64,000 nt of DNA from Pectobacterium sp013449375 (GTDB taxonomy: Bacteria; Pseudomonadota; Gammaproteobacteria; Enterobacterales; Enterobacteriaceae), in the NCBI RefSeq assembly GCF_048593165.1, contig NZ_CP184271.1; one strand, given 5' to 3'. The position numbers were made by a program, and so were the translations under genes. Positions 7,986-16,405 of this stretch are shown in pieces (position 1 is the first letter of the stretch; each line of letters opens with the position of its first letter). The notes below the pieces were generated by a model. That model made no database searches and was not told the DNA's origin. It worked only from the letters and a program-made list of their open reading frames with translations.

Positions 7986-8085
7986 GTTTCAGCCTAGTGA
8001 ACTGAACGAGCTGGATCTGGAGGAGTTTGAGAGCTGGCTGGAAACAGCCAGCGAACAGATTAAACGTGAGAACGGCGACGGGTGA
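7683..8085 (+). CDS. Frameshifted tail chaperone (gpE+E' / gpG-GT type fusion)
   Basis: The frame one base downstream of the chaperone frame stays open across its 3' end and runs to TGA at 8083-8085. It encodes a domain with ALLARWFRFQPSELNELDLE and EEFESWLETASEQIK, a pattern like the second domain of P2 E+E'. The frames can be joined at ACA GGG GTG (7920-7928). A glycine tRNA on GGG (7923-7925) can slip +1 onto another GGG, giving about 133 residues. Tail chaperone frameshifts are conserved across phages (-1 in lambda and P2, -2 reported for Mu); a +1 slip here is my reading of the sequence. Confidence 0.6.
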
Positions 8086-8335
8086 AGCGGCTGACCAGTG
8101 CGCCGATCCCGGCAAAAATGACGGCGAGCAGGCCAATAACGGGTTGCAGGATGAAGATGACCGGCACCATCGCTATCGACAGCACCGCCGCGCCGACGGC
8201 CATCATCACTACCCATGTCAACGTATCGCTGCTGGCGTTGGCGGCATAGCCCCCCCACTGCACCAGCAGATAGACGTATACGCCGCCGAACATAGTTACC
8301 AGCAATCCTTTCAGCAGAGTGAGTGCGTTTTCCAT
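8060..8335 (-). CDS. Opposite-strand small membrane protein in the tail cluster
   Basis: A 91-residue protein encoded against the direction of the tail genes. It has a hydrophobic segment at about residues 8-28 (LKGLLVTMFGGVYVYLLVQW) and two further ones at about 40-60 and 61-82, and a basic end (SRFTRRRSHV). The ATG at 8335 has AGGGA seven nt upstream; an ATG at 8356 is an alternative. It fills the gap between the chaperone and tape measure genes and overlaps the 3' end of the frameshift extension tail to tail. I do not recognise a family. A moron-like gene (an accessory gene with its own expression) is a reasonable inference. Confidence 0.65.
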   Translation of the reverse strand: MENALTLLKGLLVTMFGGVYVYLLVQWGGYAANASSDTLTWVVMMAVGAAVLSIAMVPVIFILQPVIGLLAVIFAGIGALVSRFTRRRSHV

Positions 8336-8373
8336 ATCCGTATCCCTGTTTCGCATCGTTAAAGGAAGAGTAC

Positions 8374-10641
8374 ATGGTGGCCACAGAATTTTCCATAGGC
8401 GTGATTATTGGCGGAGCCATATCAGGTGCATTTCGTTCGACAATTGCTGGCACGCGTCGCACGCTGGATTCCCTTAATGAGACTACCCGCCGTTTGCAGG
8501 AGCGCCAGACCGGCTTGACGCGTGCGATGGAGCGCTATGGGCAGATTGGCGGCACTGCCGCCCAACGCATGAACAGTGATTTACAACGTGTTGGTCGCAC
8601 GATGGAACAACTTCAGCGTCAGCAGCAACGCCTGTCGTCTATTTCTGCGAAAAGCGACGCGCTGCGGACTAATCGGATGAGTCTCTACGGCAAAGGCGTT
8701 GAGACTTATGCAATGGCCAGAACGGTGGCAGCCCCGCTCGTCAGTTCTGTCACCCAGTATTCCCGATTTGAGTCTGGGCTACGGGATATTGCCGTCACCG
8801 GGAATCTGAAACCCGAAGAGGAGAAAAAAATCGGCGACGCTATCCGTCAATCAGCGCTGCAGACCAATCAGACGCAGGAGGCCATGTTAGCCGGGGTGAA
8901 TCAGTTGGTTGCTGATGGCATGAATGCTAACCATGCGGGACAGCTTTCAGGCATGTTGGGTAAAGCGGCCACGGCCACTAAGGCCGACATGGAAGACCTG
9001 GCCAAAATGACGTTTGCCTTCAGCGACTCATTAGGGATTTCCAATCCGAAAGAAATTGAAGAAGCCTTTGCTATGGCTGCGGCAGGGGCAAAAACGGGCT
9101 CGTTTGAGATGAAGGATATGGCGAAGTCCCTGCCGGGGCTGTCGAAGGCTTTCGCAGCCAGAGGGATCACCGGTAAAGAGGCCATCACTCAGATAATCTC
9201 CAGCCTGGAAGCTGCAAAAGGTGCCGGGTCCTCGGAAGAAGCAGTCACCAACATGACCAACTGGCTGGCGGCGATGGGCCGTTCGGACACCATCCAGAAG
9301 TACAACAAGGCGGGTATCGACTACCAGAAATCAATGAGCAGCTACGTCTCGCAAGGATACTCGCAATATGAAGCATCCCTGATGATCGCCAACCGCTTCA
9401 TCGACGACAAAGGCAAGGCATTCGTCACGCAGTGGGAGACGGCTGGCAAAAAGGGCGATAAGGAAGCGCAGCAGAAGCTGTTTGAGTCGTTCGGTATGGC
9501 TGAAGTCTTCACGGATATTCAGACTGTAAATCATCTGGTATCGATGCGTCAGAACTGGGGCAAGTACGAATCGAACAAAAATGAGATGAACAGCCCAGAA
9601 GCGAAAAAGTCGCTGGATACCGATTTTGCCAGGCAGAACGACACGCTGGAAGCACGTTGGCGCAGGGTTGGCGTCGGCGTCGCCGATATGGCGCTGTCCA
9701 TCGGCGAGTCGTTACGCCCGACGCTGGTCGCATGGAGTGATGCGATCATCCCGTTCCTGGATGCGGCGGGAAAATGGATCGCGGCAAACCCAGAAATCGT
9801 GAGCACGGTCGCCCAAGTGGCGGTCGGCCTGATAGCGTTCAAAGCAGCAACGATTGGCGCAAAGCTGGGCGGTAATTTGTTGTTCTCCGGGTTTACCGAC
9901 CTTTGGAAAGGCGCGGTGCTGCTGCGTTCCAAATGGCTGTTACTCCAAACCGCATTCGGTGCCGGTGGTCGTGCTCGCCAGTGGCTTGGCGTATTGGGTA
10001 ATTTATCCAGAGGCGCAGGTAATCTTTCCCGTTCTCTGGGAGGCGGGCTGTGGCGCGGCATCCAGTTAGTCGGTCGCGGGCTGCTGTGGATGGGTAATGG
10101 TGTGATGACGGTAGGCCGACTCTTTGGTGGCGGAATACTCAGTGGCATCAGATTACTGGCCAGTGGTGCAGGTTGGCTGGGGCGGATGTCGCTGGTGTTG
10201 GGTCGTGTGCTGGGCGGGGCGTTACTACGTGGCATTACATTAGTGGGCCGTGCCGTGATGATTATGGGCCGCGCATTATTGATGAATCCTATTGGGCTAT
10301 TGGTGACGGGGATCGCCGTCGCAGCCTATCTGGTTTATCGCTACTGGGAACCTATCAGTAATTGGTTCCGGGCACGCTGGAATGATATTACAACCGCATT
10401 TAGCGGTGGCATTGGCGGCGTAACAAAGTTGATTCTGAACTGGTCACCCATCGGTATTTTTTACACCGTATTTGCTGAAGTGATGAAATATTTCGGCATC
10501 GATATGCCAAGCAAGTTTACCGACTTTGGCGCAAATATTATCAGCGGTTTGGTGAACGGTATTAGAAATGCCTGGGAAGGCGCAAAAAAGGTCGTCGGTG
10601 AATTAGGCGATAATACTGATAGTGCCCGACGCCGTTCCTGA
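8374..10641 (+). pseudogene. Tail tape measure protein, 3' truncated and fused to foreign sequence
   Basis: The tape measure sets tail length and is the longest tail protein. The ATG at 8374 follows AAAGGAAGAG. Residues about 30-80 form a coiled coil rich in Arg and Gln, and residues 120-400 resemble the TP901-type tape measure core (AMLAGVNQLVADGMNANHAG, ISNPKEIEEAFAMAAAGAKT). A glycine/leucine-rich hydrophobic region follows at about 490-660. After residue 747 the native sequence stops, and eight foreign residues (TDSARRRS) precede a stop. Those bases belong to the adjacent collar-domain gene read on the other strand. The usual remaining C-terminus and all later tail genes are missing, so the product is probably not functional. 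Confidence 0.88.
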
Positions 10642-11394
10642 CAACTGACCACCGGTCGCGGTACCACTTACCGTGCCGCTCGCCGTACCGGTGACGCTAC
10701 CGTCCGGCCCCACCTGCCGGTCGTTAGTGCCGGATGGCGCGTAGATCTGGGCGGAAGGCCCACCGACGGAGGTCAACAACGCTTTATCCGTGAGACTCAC
10801 GCTTCTGCTGGTGGTGGTGGACGAACCGATTTTGGCGATACCAGTGACACCCAGGCTGGCTACCGCACTGAAAGGCAGATTGGTGATACTGCCAGACAGC
10901 GATGTCAGGGAAACGGCGCCGCTTGCCACCGGCGTCGTACCAGAGGCACCGTTTAGCGTTAAGGTTGCAGGGTGAGTATGCGGTGGAATCTGTGAGGCGG
11001 TGAGCGTCACCGAGCCGGAACTGACAACTTTTGAGACTTCCTGCCCGATTTTCTGTCCCTGAGTATAAACCGATGTTGTGCCAGGTAGCTGTAGCTGGCC
11101 CGCGCCTATCGCGGTTCTGCCCCGCAAATCAGGCAGAGCAAAGGTGGTGTTCGGGGTACCGCCATAAAGGTTGCCAAGCACCGCATAGAGTGCCTGATAC
11201 TGAGATACGTTCAGTGTTTGACCGTTTGCAGGCAAATAATCACCTGCAGGGCAATACGTCCCTGCCATATAACACACACTGCCAATGTAATCGCCGTCAG
11301 CGGAACAGGCAGCAGCGGTCTGTGGTAGCAATACCCCAGCGCTTAGCGCAACGGCGATGGCGGATTTAACGAACAGATGTTGGACACGCTTCAT
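10603..11394 (-). pseudogene. Exported tail-collar-domain protein, copy A, 3' truncated
   Basis: A 263-residue paralogue of the intact gene next to it. It has a Sec-type signal peptide (basic start, hydrophobic VKSAIAVALSAGVLLP, cleavage near TAAA). A phage tail collar domain follows at about residues 48-95 (CPAGDYLPANGQTLNVSQY and FALPDLRGRTAIGAG), then a threonine/glycine-rich beta tract. Compared with copy B it lacks the last 50 residues. After GTIS it reads three residues (IIA) and a stop that come from the prophage tape measure region. The ribosome site AAGGAGAG and upstream region are intact, so a shortened product may still be made. Confidence 0.8.
10615..10914. repeat. Near-identical segment shared by the two collar genes, copy 1
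   Basis: These 300 bases match 11940-12239 at a fixed offset of 1325 with only two differences (10809 and 10883). On the left the match stops exactly at the prophage junction. On the right it declines to clearly lower similarity. The uneven identity within an otherwise diverged gene pair points to recent recombination or gene conversion. Confidence 0.9.
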
Positions 11395-11786
11395 ACATCC
11401 CTCTCCTTAGACTGATGCCGCTTCACCGCGCGATAGAAGGCACCAGATAGTTGTCATCATGCTATGTGGCCCCAAAGGTATGGACTCTCAGATTTTTATG
11501 AGATAGAACGAAACAGAGCGGAAACACATTGAATTACAGTCAAAACATAGCTCAGCCAGAGCATACGCGCGTGTTAAATTAGAAATATTTATTAATATTA
11601 TGATGTCGGATACATAAATTTTTTTTACTCAACCATGTAATTCCTTACAGAGATGCACCTCGCAAAGTCTGCATCACGTTGCCTTCAATTTGCTCCACTC
11701 CCACCGTCATGCCCTCAGCCCCAATGCCAGATATTGGCCTGTTGGGCGACAACGTTCCCCTCGCCGCCCTTGTACGCACAACCGCC
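11395..11786. other. Non-coding stretch between the two collar genes
   Basis: The right part is the upstream region of copy A and is recognisably related to the region upstream of copy B. It is AT-rich, with heptamers AAACACA, AATTACA and AAACATA at 11522, 11532 and 11543, matching the spacing seen before copy B. The next part, 11640-11786, lies 3' of copy B. A minus-strand open frame there ends at 11645 (its last 21 codons start at ATG 11710, with VGVEQIEGNVMQTL). It could be a gene remnant, but I cannot assign it. I see no convincing terminator for copy B. Confidence 0.5.
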
Positions 11787-12710
11787 TCAAGGACGGGTCG
11801 GATAAATGCCCCGCACAGCAATACAGGCGGTCATTACTAACGACGGGTCGCGCACCGGTACCGATACATTTACCGGCACCGTTACCGGCGCAGGCGTCGT
11901 CACATTCGCTCCTACCGTGACCGCACCCGCTACCGGCAGACTGATAGTGCCCGACGCCGTTCCTGACAACTGACCACCGGTCGCGGTACCACTTACCGTG
12001 CCGCTCGCCGTACCGGTGACGCTACCGTCCGGCCCCACCTGCCGGTCGTTAGTGCCGGATGGCGCGTAGATCTGGGCGGAAGGCCCACCGACGGAGGTCA
12101 ACAACGCTTTATCCGTGAGACTCACGCTTCTGCCGGTGGTGGTGGACGAACCGATTTTGGCGATACCAGTGACACCCAGGCTGGCTACCGCACTGAAAGG
12201 CAGATTGATGATACTGCCAGACAGCGATGTCAGGGAAACCGCGCCGCTGGCCACTGGCGTCGTACCCGAGACGCCGTTCAGCGTTAAGGTTGCGGGGTGA
12301 GTATGCGGCGGAACCTGTGAGGCGGTGAGCGTCACCGAGCCAGTGCCGACAACGTTTGAGACTTCCTGCCCAATCTTCTGACCCGGAATAGGGTTATACG
12401 TCGGGGAAGAACCATTAAGCGGGCCCGCGCCTATCGCCGTTCTCCCCCGCAAATCAGGCAACATAAAGTTGGTGGACGCATTACCCCCATAAAGGGTGCC
12501 AAGCACCGCATAAAGCACCTGATAATCGGATATATTCAGTGTTCTGCCATCTGCGGGCAAATAATCATCTGCCGGGCAATAAGTACCGGCCATATAACAA
12601 ACGCTGCCAATATATGGGCTGTCAGCAGAACACCCCGCCATCGCTTGCGGCAGAAATACGCCGCCACTCAATACGACGGCAATCGCGGATTTGACAAACA
12701 CACGCTTCAT
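11787..12710 (-). CDS. Exported phage-tail-collar-domain protein, copy B (intact)
   Basis: A 307-residue protein of the collar-domain family often annotated as microcystin-dependent or tail fiber-like protein. The start at 12710 has AGGAGAG upstream; a longer frame reaches 12740. The signal peptide ends near QAMA or MAGC, so a lipoprotein cannot be excluded. The mature part carries three close cysteines (GCSAD, SVCYM, TYCPADD). The collar domain has YLPADGRTLNISDYQVLY and FMLPDLRGRTAIGAG, and a long Thr/Gly/Val-rich beta tract follows. The end, CIAVRGIYPTRP, is the usual C-terminus of the family. A signal peptide is not expected for a virion protein, so this looks like a bacterial surface or secreted protein. 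The nearby adaptor genes are candidates for its export. Confidence 0.8.
   Translation of the reverse strand: MKRVFVKSAIAVVLSGGVFLPQAMAGCSADSPYIGSVCYMAGTYCPADDYLPADGRTLNISDYQVLYAVLGTLYGGNASTNFMLPDLRGRTAIGAGPLNGSSPTYNPIPGQKIGQEVSNVVGTGSVTLTASQVPPHTHPATLTLNGVSGTTPVASGAVSLTSLSGSIINLPFSAVASLGVTGIAKIGSSTTTGRSVSLTDKALLTSVGGPSAQIYAPSGTNDRQVGPDGSVTGTASGTVSGTATGGQLSGTASGTISLPVAGAVTVGANVTTPAPVTVPVNVSVPVRDPSLVMTACIAVRGIYPTRP
11940..12239. repeat. Near-identical segment shared by the two collar genes, copy 2
   Basis: Partner of 10615-10914 (two mismatches in 300 bases). In this copy the gene continues through the left boundary into its natural 3' end, which shows that copy 1 is the broken one. Confidence 0.9.
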
Positions 12711-12837
12711 ATTTCTCTCCTTAGACCGATACTGCTTCACCGCGAGATGAAGAGCATCGGATTATTGTCATCATGCTGTGTGACCCCAGAGGATGGGGCA
12801 TATCAGGCTGTCATGAGATAAAAACGAGGTAGAGTGG

Positions 12838-12865
12838 AAACATATTGAAACATAGTAAAAACATA
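12838..12865 (-). promoter_or_regulatory. Three phased heptamers upstream of collar gene copy B
   Basis: AAACATA occurs at 12838-12844, 12848-12854 and 12859-12865 (TATGTTT on the coding strand of copy B). The starts are 10 and 11 nt apart, one helical turn each. Degenerate copies with identical spacing lie upstream of copy A. This suggests an activator or repressor array controlling both collar genes. The 12711-12928 region is also the upstream region of a small plus-strand frame. Confidence 0.45.
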
Positions 12866-12928
12866 GTTCAGCGAGAGAAACTTGCGTACTTATTAAAAAA
12901 TATTTTTTGATATTACCGAGAGGAACAG

Positions 12929-13120
12929 ATGAGTAAAATTTATTCAGCACCTGCATTTACTCATGTCGATGAGTTCCCCGTCAAAACCCGCTTTCCCGAA
13001 TGCCCAGCGCTGCTACCCGACGCCATGTCGCGCCGAGGATGGACTCTTTCTCTCCTTCAAGAATCACGCTGCCTCGTAGCGGCTGTTGCGGCGGCAAAAA
13101 ATGTGCATCTTGCACCGTGA
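12929..13120 (+). CDS. Possible small peptide with leader-like N-terminus (weak)
   Basis: A 63-codon frame with a good ribosome site (GAGAGGA, 12917-12922, 6 nt before ATG). Only the first 17 codons lie outside the adjacent protease gene; the rest is antisense to its 3' end. The N-terminus, MSKIYSAPAFTHVDEF, resembles the tyrosine-x-x-proline leaders of some ribosomal peptides that are recognised by PqqD-like domains. The neighbouring protease carries such a domain. The antisense overlap and lack of any homologue known to me make this uncertain. Confidence 0.25.
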   Translation: MSKIYSAPAFTHVDEFPVKTRFPECPALLPDAMSRRGWTLSLLQESRCLVAAVAAAKNVHLAP

Positions 13121-15089
13121 ACCGGACACTGTACTGCGCCTGCACCGGTTGAGGGTTATGGTCCTTGTCTCGGCGCACGGCGATGGGACCGTGGCGGTCG
13201 GATGCCAACATCTCTTGTTGTAACCAGGCTACGCCTGTCGGTGCGATGTCTTTCAATTGCACCGACAGACGGGGATAAGCTGGGTCATCCGCAATGAAAT
13301 CACCGGTCATGCCCACCCGTGCGCGCTTCAGCGTGTCTTCGGGCAGATATCCCTGTACTTTCCCACGCCCTTGTTCGACAACGCGTAACAACGGTATGTC
13401 GGTAGCCAGCCAGCGGCCTGCGGTCATATCCCGTGCCACATCTTTGACGCTTCCCGCTTGTGGTGCTGTGATCGACAACCGCTGACGCTGCGCAGCGAGT
13501 CCACGATAACGCGCCAGTGATTCGGCCAACTGCCTGTCAAGTACCTGAGTCTCACTGGCGGTTTCCTGACGTCCGGCACTTCGCTGCCGCTGTTGCTGCA
13601 AAAGCGCAATCTGTTGACGCTCAATATTGATACGGTAATCCAGATCGGATGAAGTCAATTCCAGCAACACTTCACCCGTTTTCACCGGCTGACCGTCTAT
13701 GACATGTAAGGCTTTTACCTGGGCGGCAATAGGCGCGTAAAGCACACTGACGTTTTCAGCCTCCAATACCGCTGGAATACGAACGCTGCCGCGCCAGGGG
13801 AACAGCAGAAACAACAGTACAGCCGCTAAAATCAGCCCGGAACGCCACAGGCTGACAGGATGAGCAGTTTTACGCATGGACCACCAGATATGTGCTTCCT
13901 TAACGATGGGAAGCGCGATAAACCAACCAATTTCCACCAGCATCAGGGCGATACCGACCACCTTGATAAAAAAGTGATACACCACTAAGGCGATGCCGAA
14001 AAACAGGAAGAAGCGCCAGACCCACGAGGCGTATCCCCAAATCAATAGTTTGCGTTGCATGGCCGGTGACCAGGTACTGGGGGGCGGATGGCCGTAACCA
14101 AACAACGCCTCACGTAGCCGCCAGCGGCACAGAGCATAGGCTCGCTCTTGCAAGTTTTCTACCCGCCAAAAATCGCTCAGCAGAAAATACCCATCAAAAC
14201 GCATCAGGGGATTAAGGTTGATCGCCAACGTCGTTATCCAGGTTACGCTAGAAAGCATAAACGCGGCGGTACGTATCGGGCCATCAGGCAGTAGCGACCA
14301 CGCCAGCAGAGCGACGCAGGCCAGCATCAACTCCGCCAGAATACCACCTGCGCTTATCAGTAACCGGGCGCGGTGATCCCGGAGCTTCCAAGCATCACTG
14401 ACATCGGTATAGAACAGCGGGAACAGCACAATAAAAGCCACTCCCATGGTTTGTACCCGGCAACCGGCGCGTTTGGCCATAAAGGCGTGCCCCAGTTCGT
14501 GGATGAACTTAGCGCCCACCAACGCCAGCCCGAAGGCAGCCATCCCTTGCAGACTAAACAGGTGAGGAAATGCATGGATATACCGCACCCAGTCTCGGCT
14601 GACTAAAAATCCGCCCAGCAGCAGCATGAGCGGCAACACAATCCGCACAAACGGCTGACCGTAACGTTGCAGCCAGGGCCAGCAACGACTTAGTAGCGGG
14701 TCTGGACGCCATAATGGAATACGGAAAAAAAGATATTGATGCAGCAGCGTTTTCCACACACTGCTGCGTAGAGCCTCAGCTTTGATGGCATAGCTTTGCC
14801 GTTGCAGCGGATCGCTGGAAGCGATCAAATCGTGATTACGCAGAAACCGCAACAGTTGATCCAGCTCTTTTTCCTGCAAGGGTAAGCCGGGCTCGCGGTT
14901 GGCTGCGTTCAACACCCATTCAGGATCGCGCAGCGACCAGTGGCGTAACAGGCGGATCGCTGACGGTGCCAGTTTGAAGTAGCGCCCAGTGACTGAGTCG
15001 GTCAGCACCCACTGTGGTGTGCCGTCAAGGCCGGTGGCGGACTCCACCAGTTGCAGATCGGTTCTCAGTGCGGGCAAAAAACCACTCAT
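12981..15089 (-). CDS. PqqD-like / M50 site-2 protease / HlyD fusion protein
   Basis: A 702-residue inner-membrane protein with three parts. Residues about 15-95 resemble a PqqD-like peptide-binding domain (TDSVTGRYFKLAPSAIRLL, FLRNHDLI). Residues about 145-400 form a multi-span membrane core with the zinc protease motif HELGH (197-201) and NPLMRFDGYF (293-302), which supplies the third ligand region of M50 site-2 proteases. Residues about 430-700 are a HlyD/biotinyl-lipoyl adaptor with a coiled-coil hairpin, beginning after a membrane segment (LILAAVLLFLLFPW). It is the last gene of a three-gene operon and overlaps the preceding gene by 4 nt. It probably binds, cleaves or escorts an exported substrate; the substrate is unknown. 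Confidence 0.78.
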   Translation of the reverse strand: MSGFLPALRTDLQLVESATGLDGTPQWVLTDSVTGRYFKLAPSAIRLLRHWSLRDPEWVLNAANREPGLPLQEKELDQLLRFLRNHDLIASSDPLQRQSYAIKAEALRSSVWKTLLHQYLFFRIPLWRPDPLLSRCWPWLQRYGQPFVRIVLPLMLLLGGFLVSRDWVRYIHAFPHLFSLQGMAAFGLALVGAKFIHELGHAFMAKRAGCRVQTMGVAFIVLFPLFYTDVSDAWKLRDHRARLLISAGGILAELMLACVALLAWSLLPDGPIRTAAFMLSSVTWITTLAINLNPLMRFDGYFLLSDFWRVENLQERAYALCRWRLREALFGYGHPPPSTWSPAMQRKLLIWGYASWVWRFFLFFGIALVVYHFFIKVVGIALMLVEIGWFIALPIVKEAHIWWSMRKTAHPVSLWRSGLILAAVLLFLLFPWRGSVRIPAVLEAENVSVLYAPIAAQVKALHVIDGQPVKTGEVLLELTSSDLDYRINIERQQIALLQQQRQRSAGRQETASETQVLDRQLAESLARYRGLAAQRQRLSITAPQAGSVKDVARDMTAGRWLATDIPLLRVVEQGRGKVQGYLPEDTLKRARVGMTGDFIADDPAYPRLSVQLKDIAPTGVAWLQQEMLASDRHGPIAVRRDKDHNPQPVQAQYSVRFTVQDAHFLPPQQPLRGSVILEGEKESILGATWRRVAALGIRESGF

Positions 15090-16405
15090 AATCCGACCGA
15101 CTGACGCAACACGGCGAGCGGTCGCCGGAACAGGTATACCGCCAGCGGCACATACTCACCGAAAACTTTAGCGGTTCCGCGTAGCCCGATGCGCGGCGGC
15201 TCGGCGGTAAAACGCGCATCCAACCGGTAGGCCAGATTCCCCGCAGGGGTCTGTTCTGATTCATAAGCGACGCGATCCAGCAATGCACTGTGCGGCGTAA
15301 CTGGATCACTATCGAGAAACAGAGTGATCGGCGCATCCGGCGCCAGCCGAATGGCATCACCGACATCCAGTTCGATGCGTAGCGATACCGATGCCGGATC
15401 GGCTAATTCCATCAACCGTTCCCCGGTGCGAACCGGCTTACCGGCCCAACGTTCGGCATCGGCAAACACCGCGATGCCGTCGCGTTCGGCTCGGATTTCA
15501 GCGCGTTCCAGCAAGGCATTGGCGTAGTCTCGTTCAGCACGCTTTTGCGCCACCTGCGCGGCCAGAAAGTCCAACTTCGCCTTGGAATCGGCATCCTGAA
15601 AAGCCCGCTGTGAATTGGCTCGGTATTCGGCTTCCGCCACATTCAACGCCCGTTCCGCCACATCCGCCTGTGCTTTCAGGGTGGTATCGTCAAAACGCAC
15701 CAGCAGGTCACCTTTGCGTACACTCTGGTTCGGTTGAATAGCAAACGACTGAATCACGCCATCAAGTGGTGCGGCCACCACGCGTCCGTTGAGCGGAATC
15801 ACCTCTGCCGGTGCCAGCACTGACTGACGCACTGGGATGAACAGGCTCGCGACGATCAATAGACAGGGGATCGCCAGTTTCCAGCGCCAGCGAGTACGCC
15901 GCCATACCGGTTGCGGCTCCAGCGCCAGCCAGGCATGACTAAATGCATGAGCCAGTTGTTCCGCTAGCACATGCTCTGCACCCTGCCAGGGTTGCTCGCG
16001 GGCATACCAGATGCCGCCAAATATATGCCCCTGACGATCTCTCAGCGGCACCCACAACGCTTCAGGAGCCGACAACGTCTGCCAGTCATTGCGACTTTGT
16101 TGATCCAATGAGGTTGAGACCACCACCGCACACTGCTCGTGCTGCTGAGCCTTCTGCAACTGTGCGACGGCTCGCTCGATAAACGCGACAAAAGGCGCAT
16201 GCGGCGAAGGCTGGGTGACGCCAGTCACCGCCCGTACCGTGCCGTTGATCACCAGTGCGGCATGGCGAAACCCAAACAGCGTCTGGCTGTCGTTGACGAT
16301 GCAATAAGCCAGCGCTTCAGTCGTGTTCGCCGAGCGCGCCTGACGTTCGATGTCCAAAAAGCGAGCGAAAATACGTTCGCCGGAAACGGGGGACGTATTA
16401 CTCAC
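15086..16405 (-). CDS. HlyD-family membrane fusion protein with GAF-like N-terminal domain
   Basis: A 439-residue protein. The first 170 residues look like a cytoplasmic GAF-type sensor domain (SQTLFGFRHAALVINGTVRAV, split by a turn, and VPLRDRQGHIFGGIWYARE). A single membrane segment follows (KLAIPCLLIVASLFIPV, about 180-197). Then come a lipoyl half-motif (VVAAPLDGVIQSFAIQPNQ), a coiled coil (about 255-320) and a second beta part typical of HlyD adaptors. An adaptor with an N-terminal sensory domain is unusual and suggests regulated export. It overlaps both operon partners by 4 nt. No ABC transporter gene is adjacent. Confidence 0.75.
   Translation of the reverse strand: MSNTSPVSGERIFARFLDIERQARSANTTEALAYCIVNDSQTLFGFRHAALVINGTVRAVTGVTQPSPHAPFVAFIERAVAQLQKAQQHEQCAVVVSTSLDQQSRNDWQTLSAPEALWVPLRDRQGHIFGGIWYAREQPWQGAEHVLAEQLAHAFSHAWLALEPQPVWRRTRWRWKLAIPCLLIVASLFIPVRQSVLAPAEVIPLNGRVVAAPLDGVIQSFAIQPNQSVRKGDLLVRFDDTTLKAQADVAERALNVAEAEYRANSQRAFQDADSKAKLDFLAAQVAQKRAERDYANALLERAEIRAERDGIAVFADAERWAGKPVRTGERLMELADPASVSLRIELDVGDAIRLAPDAPITLFLDSDPVTPHSALLDRVAYESEQTPAGNLAYRLDARFTAEPPRIGLRGTAKVFGEYVPLAVYLFRRPLAVLRQSVGL

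Noticed and set aside
9549..10235. 228-codon minus-strand open frame inside the tape measure gene
   Set aside because: Proline- and serine-rich translation typical of the reverse of an Ala/Gly-rich gene.
11690..11920. 76-codon plus-strand frame between the collar genes
   Set aside because: Mostly antisense to the end of collar copy B, Pro/Arg-rich, no ribosome site.
10603..12710. Interpretation of the collar genes as tail fibre genes of the prophage
   Set aside because: Both have Sec signal peptides and their own promoters, are on the opposite strand, and the junction cuts one of them, so they belong to the host locus.
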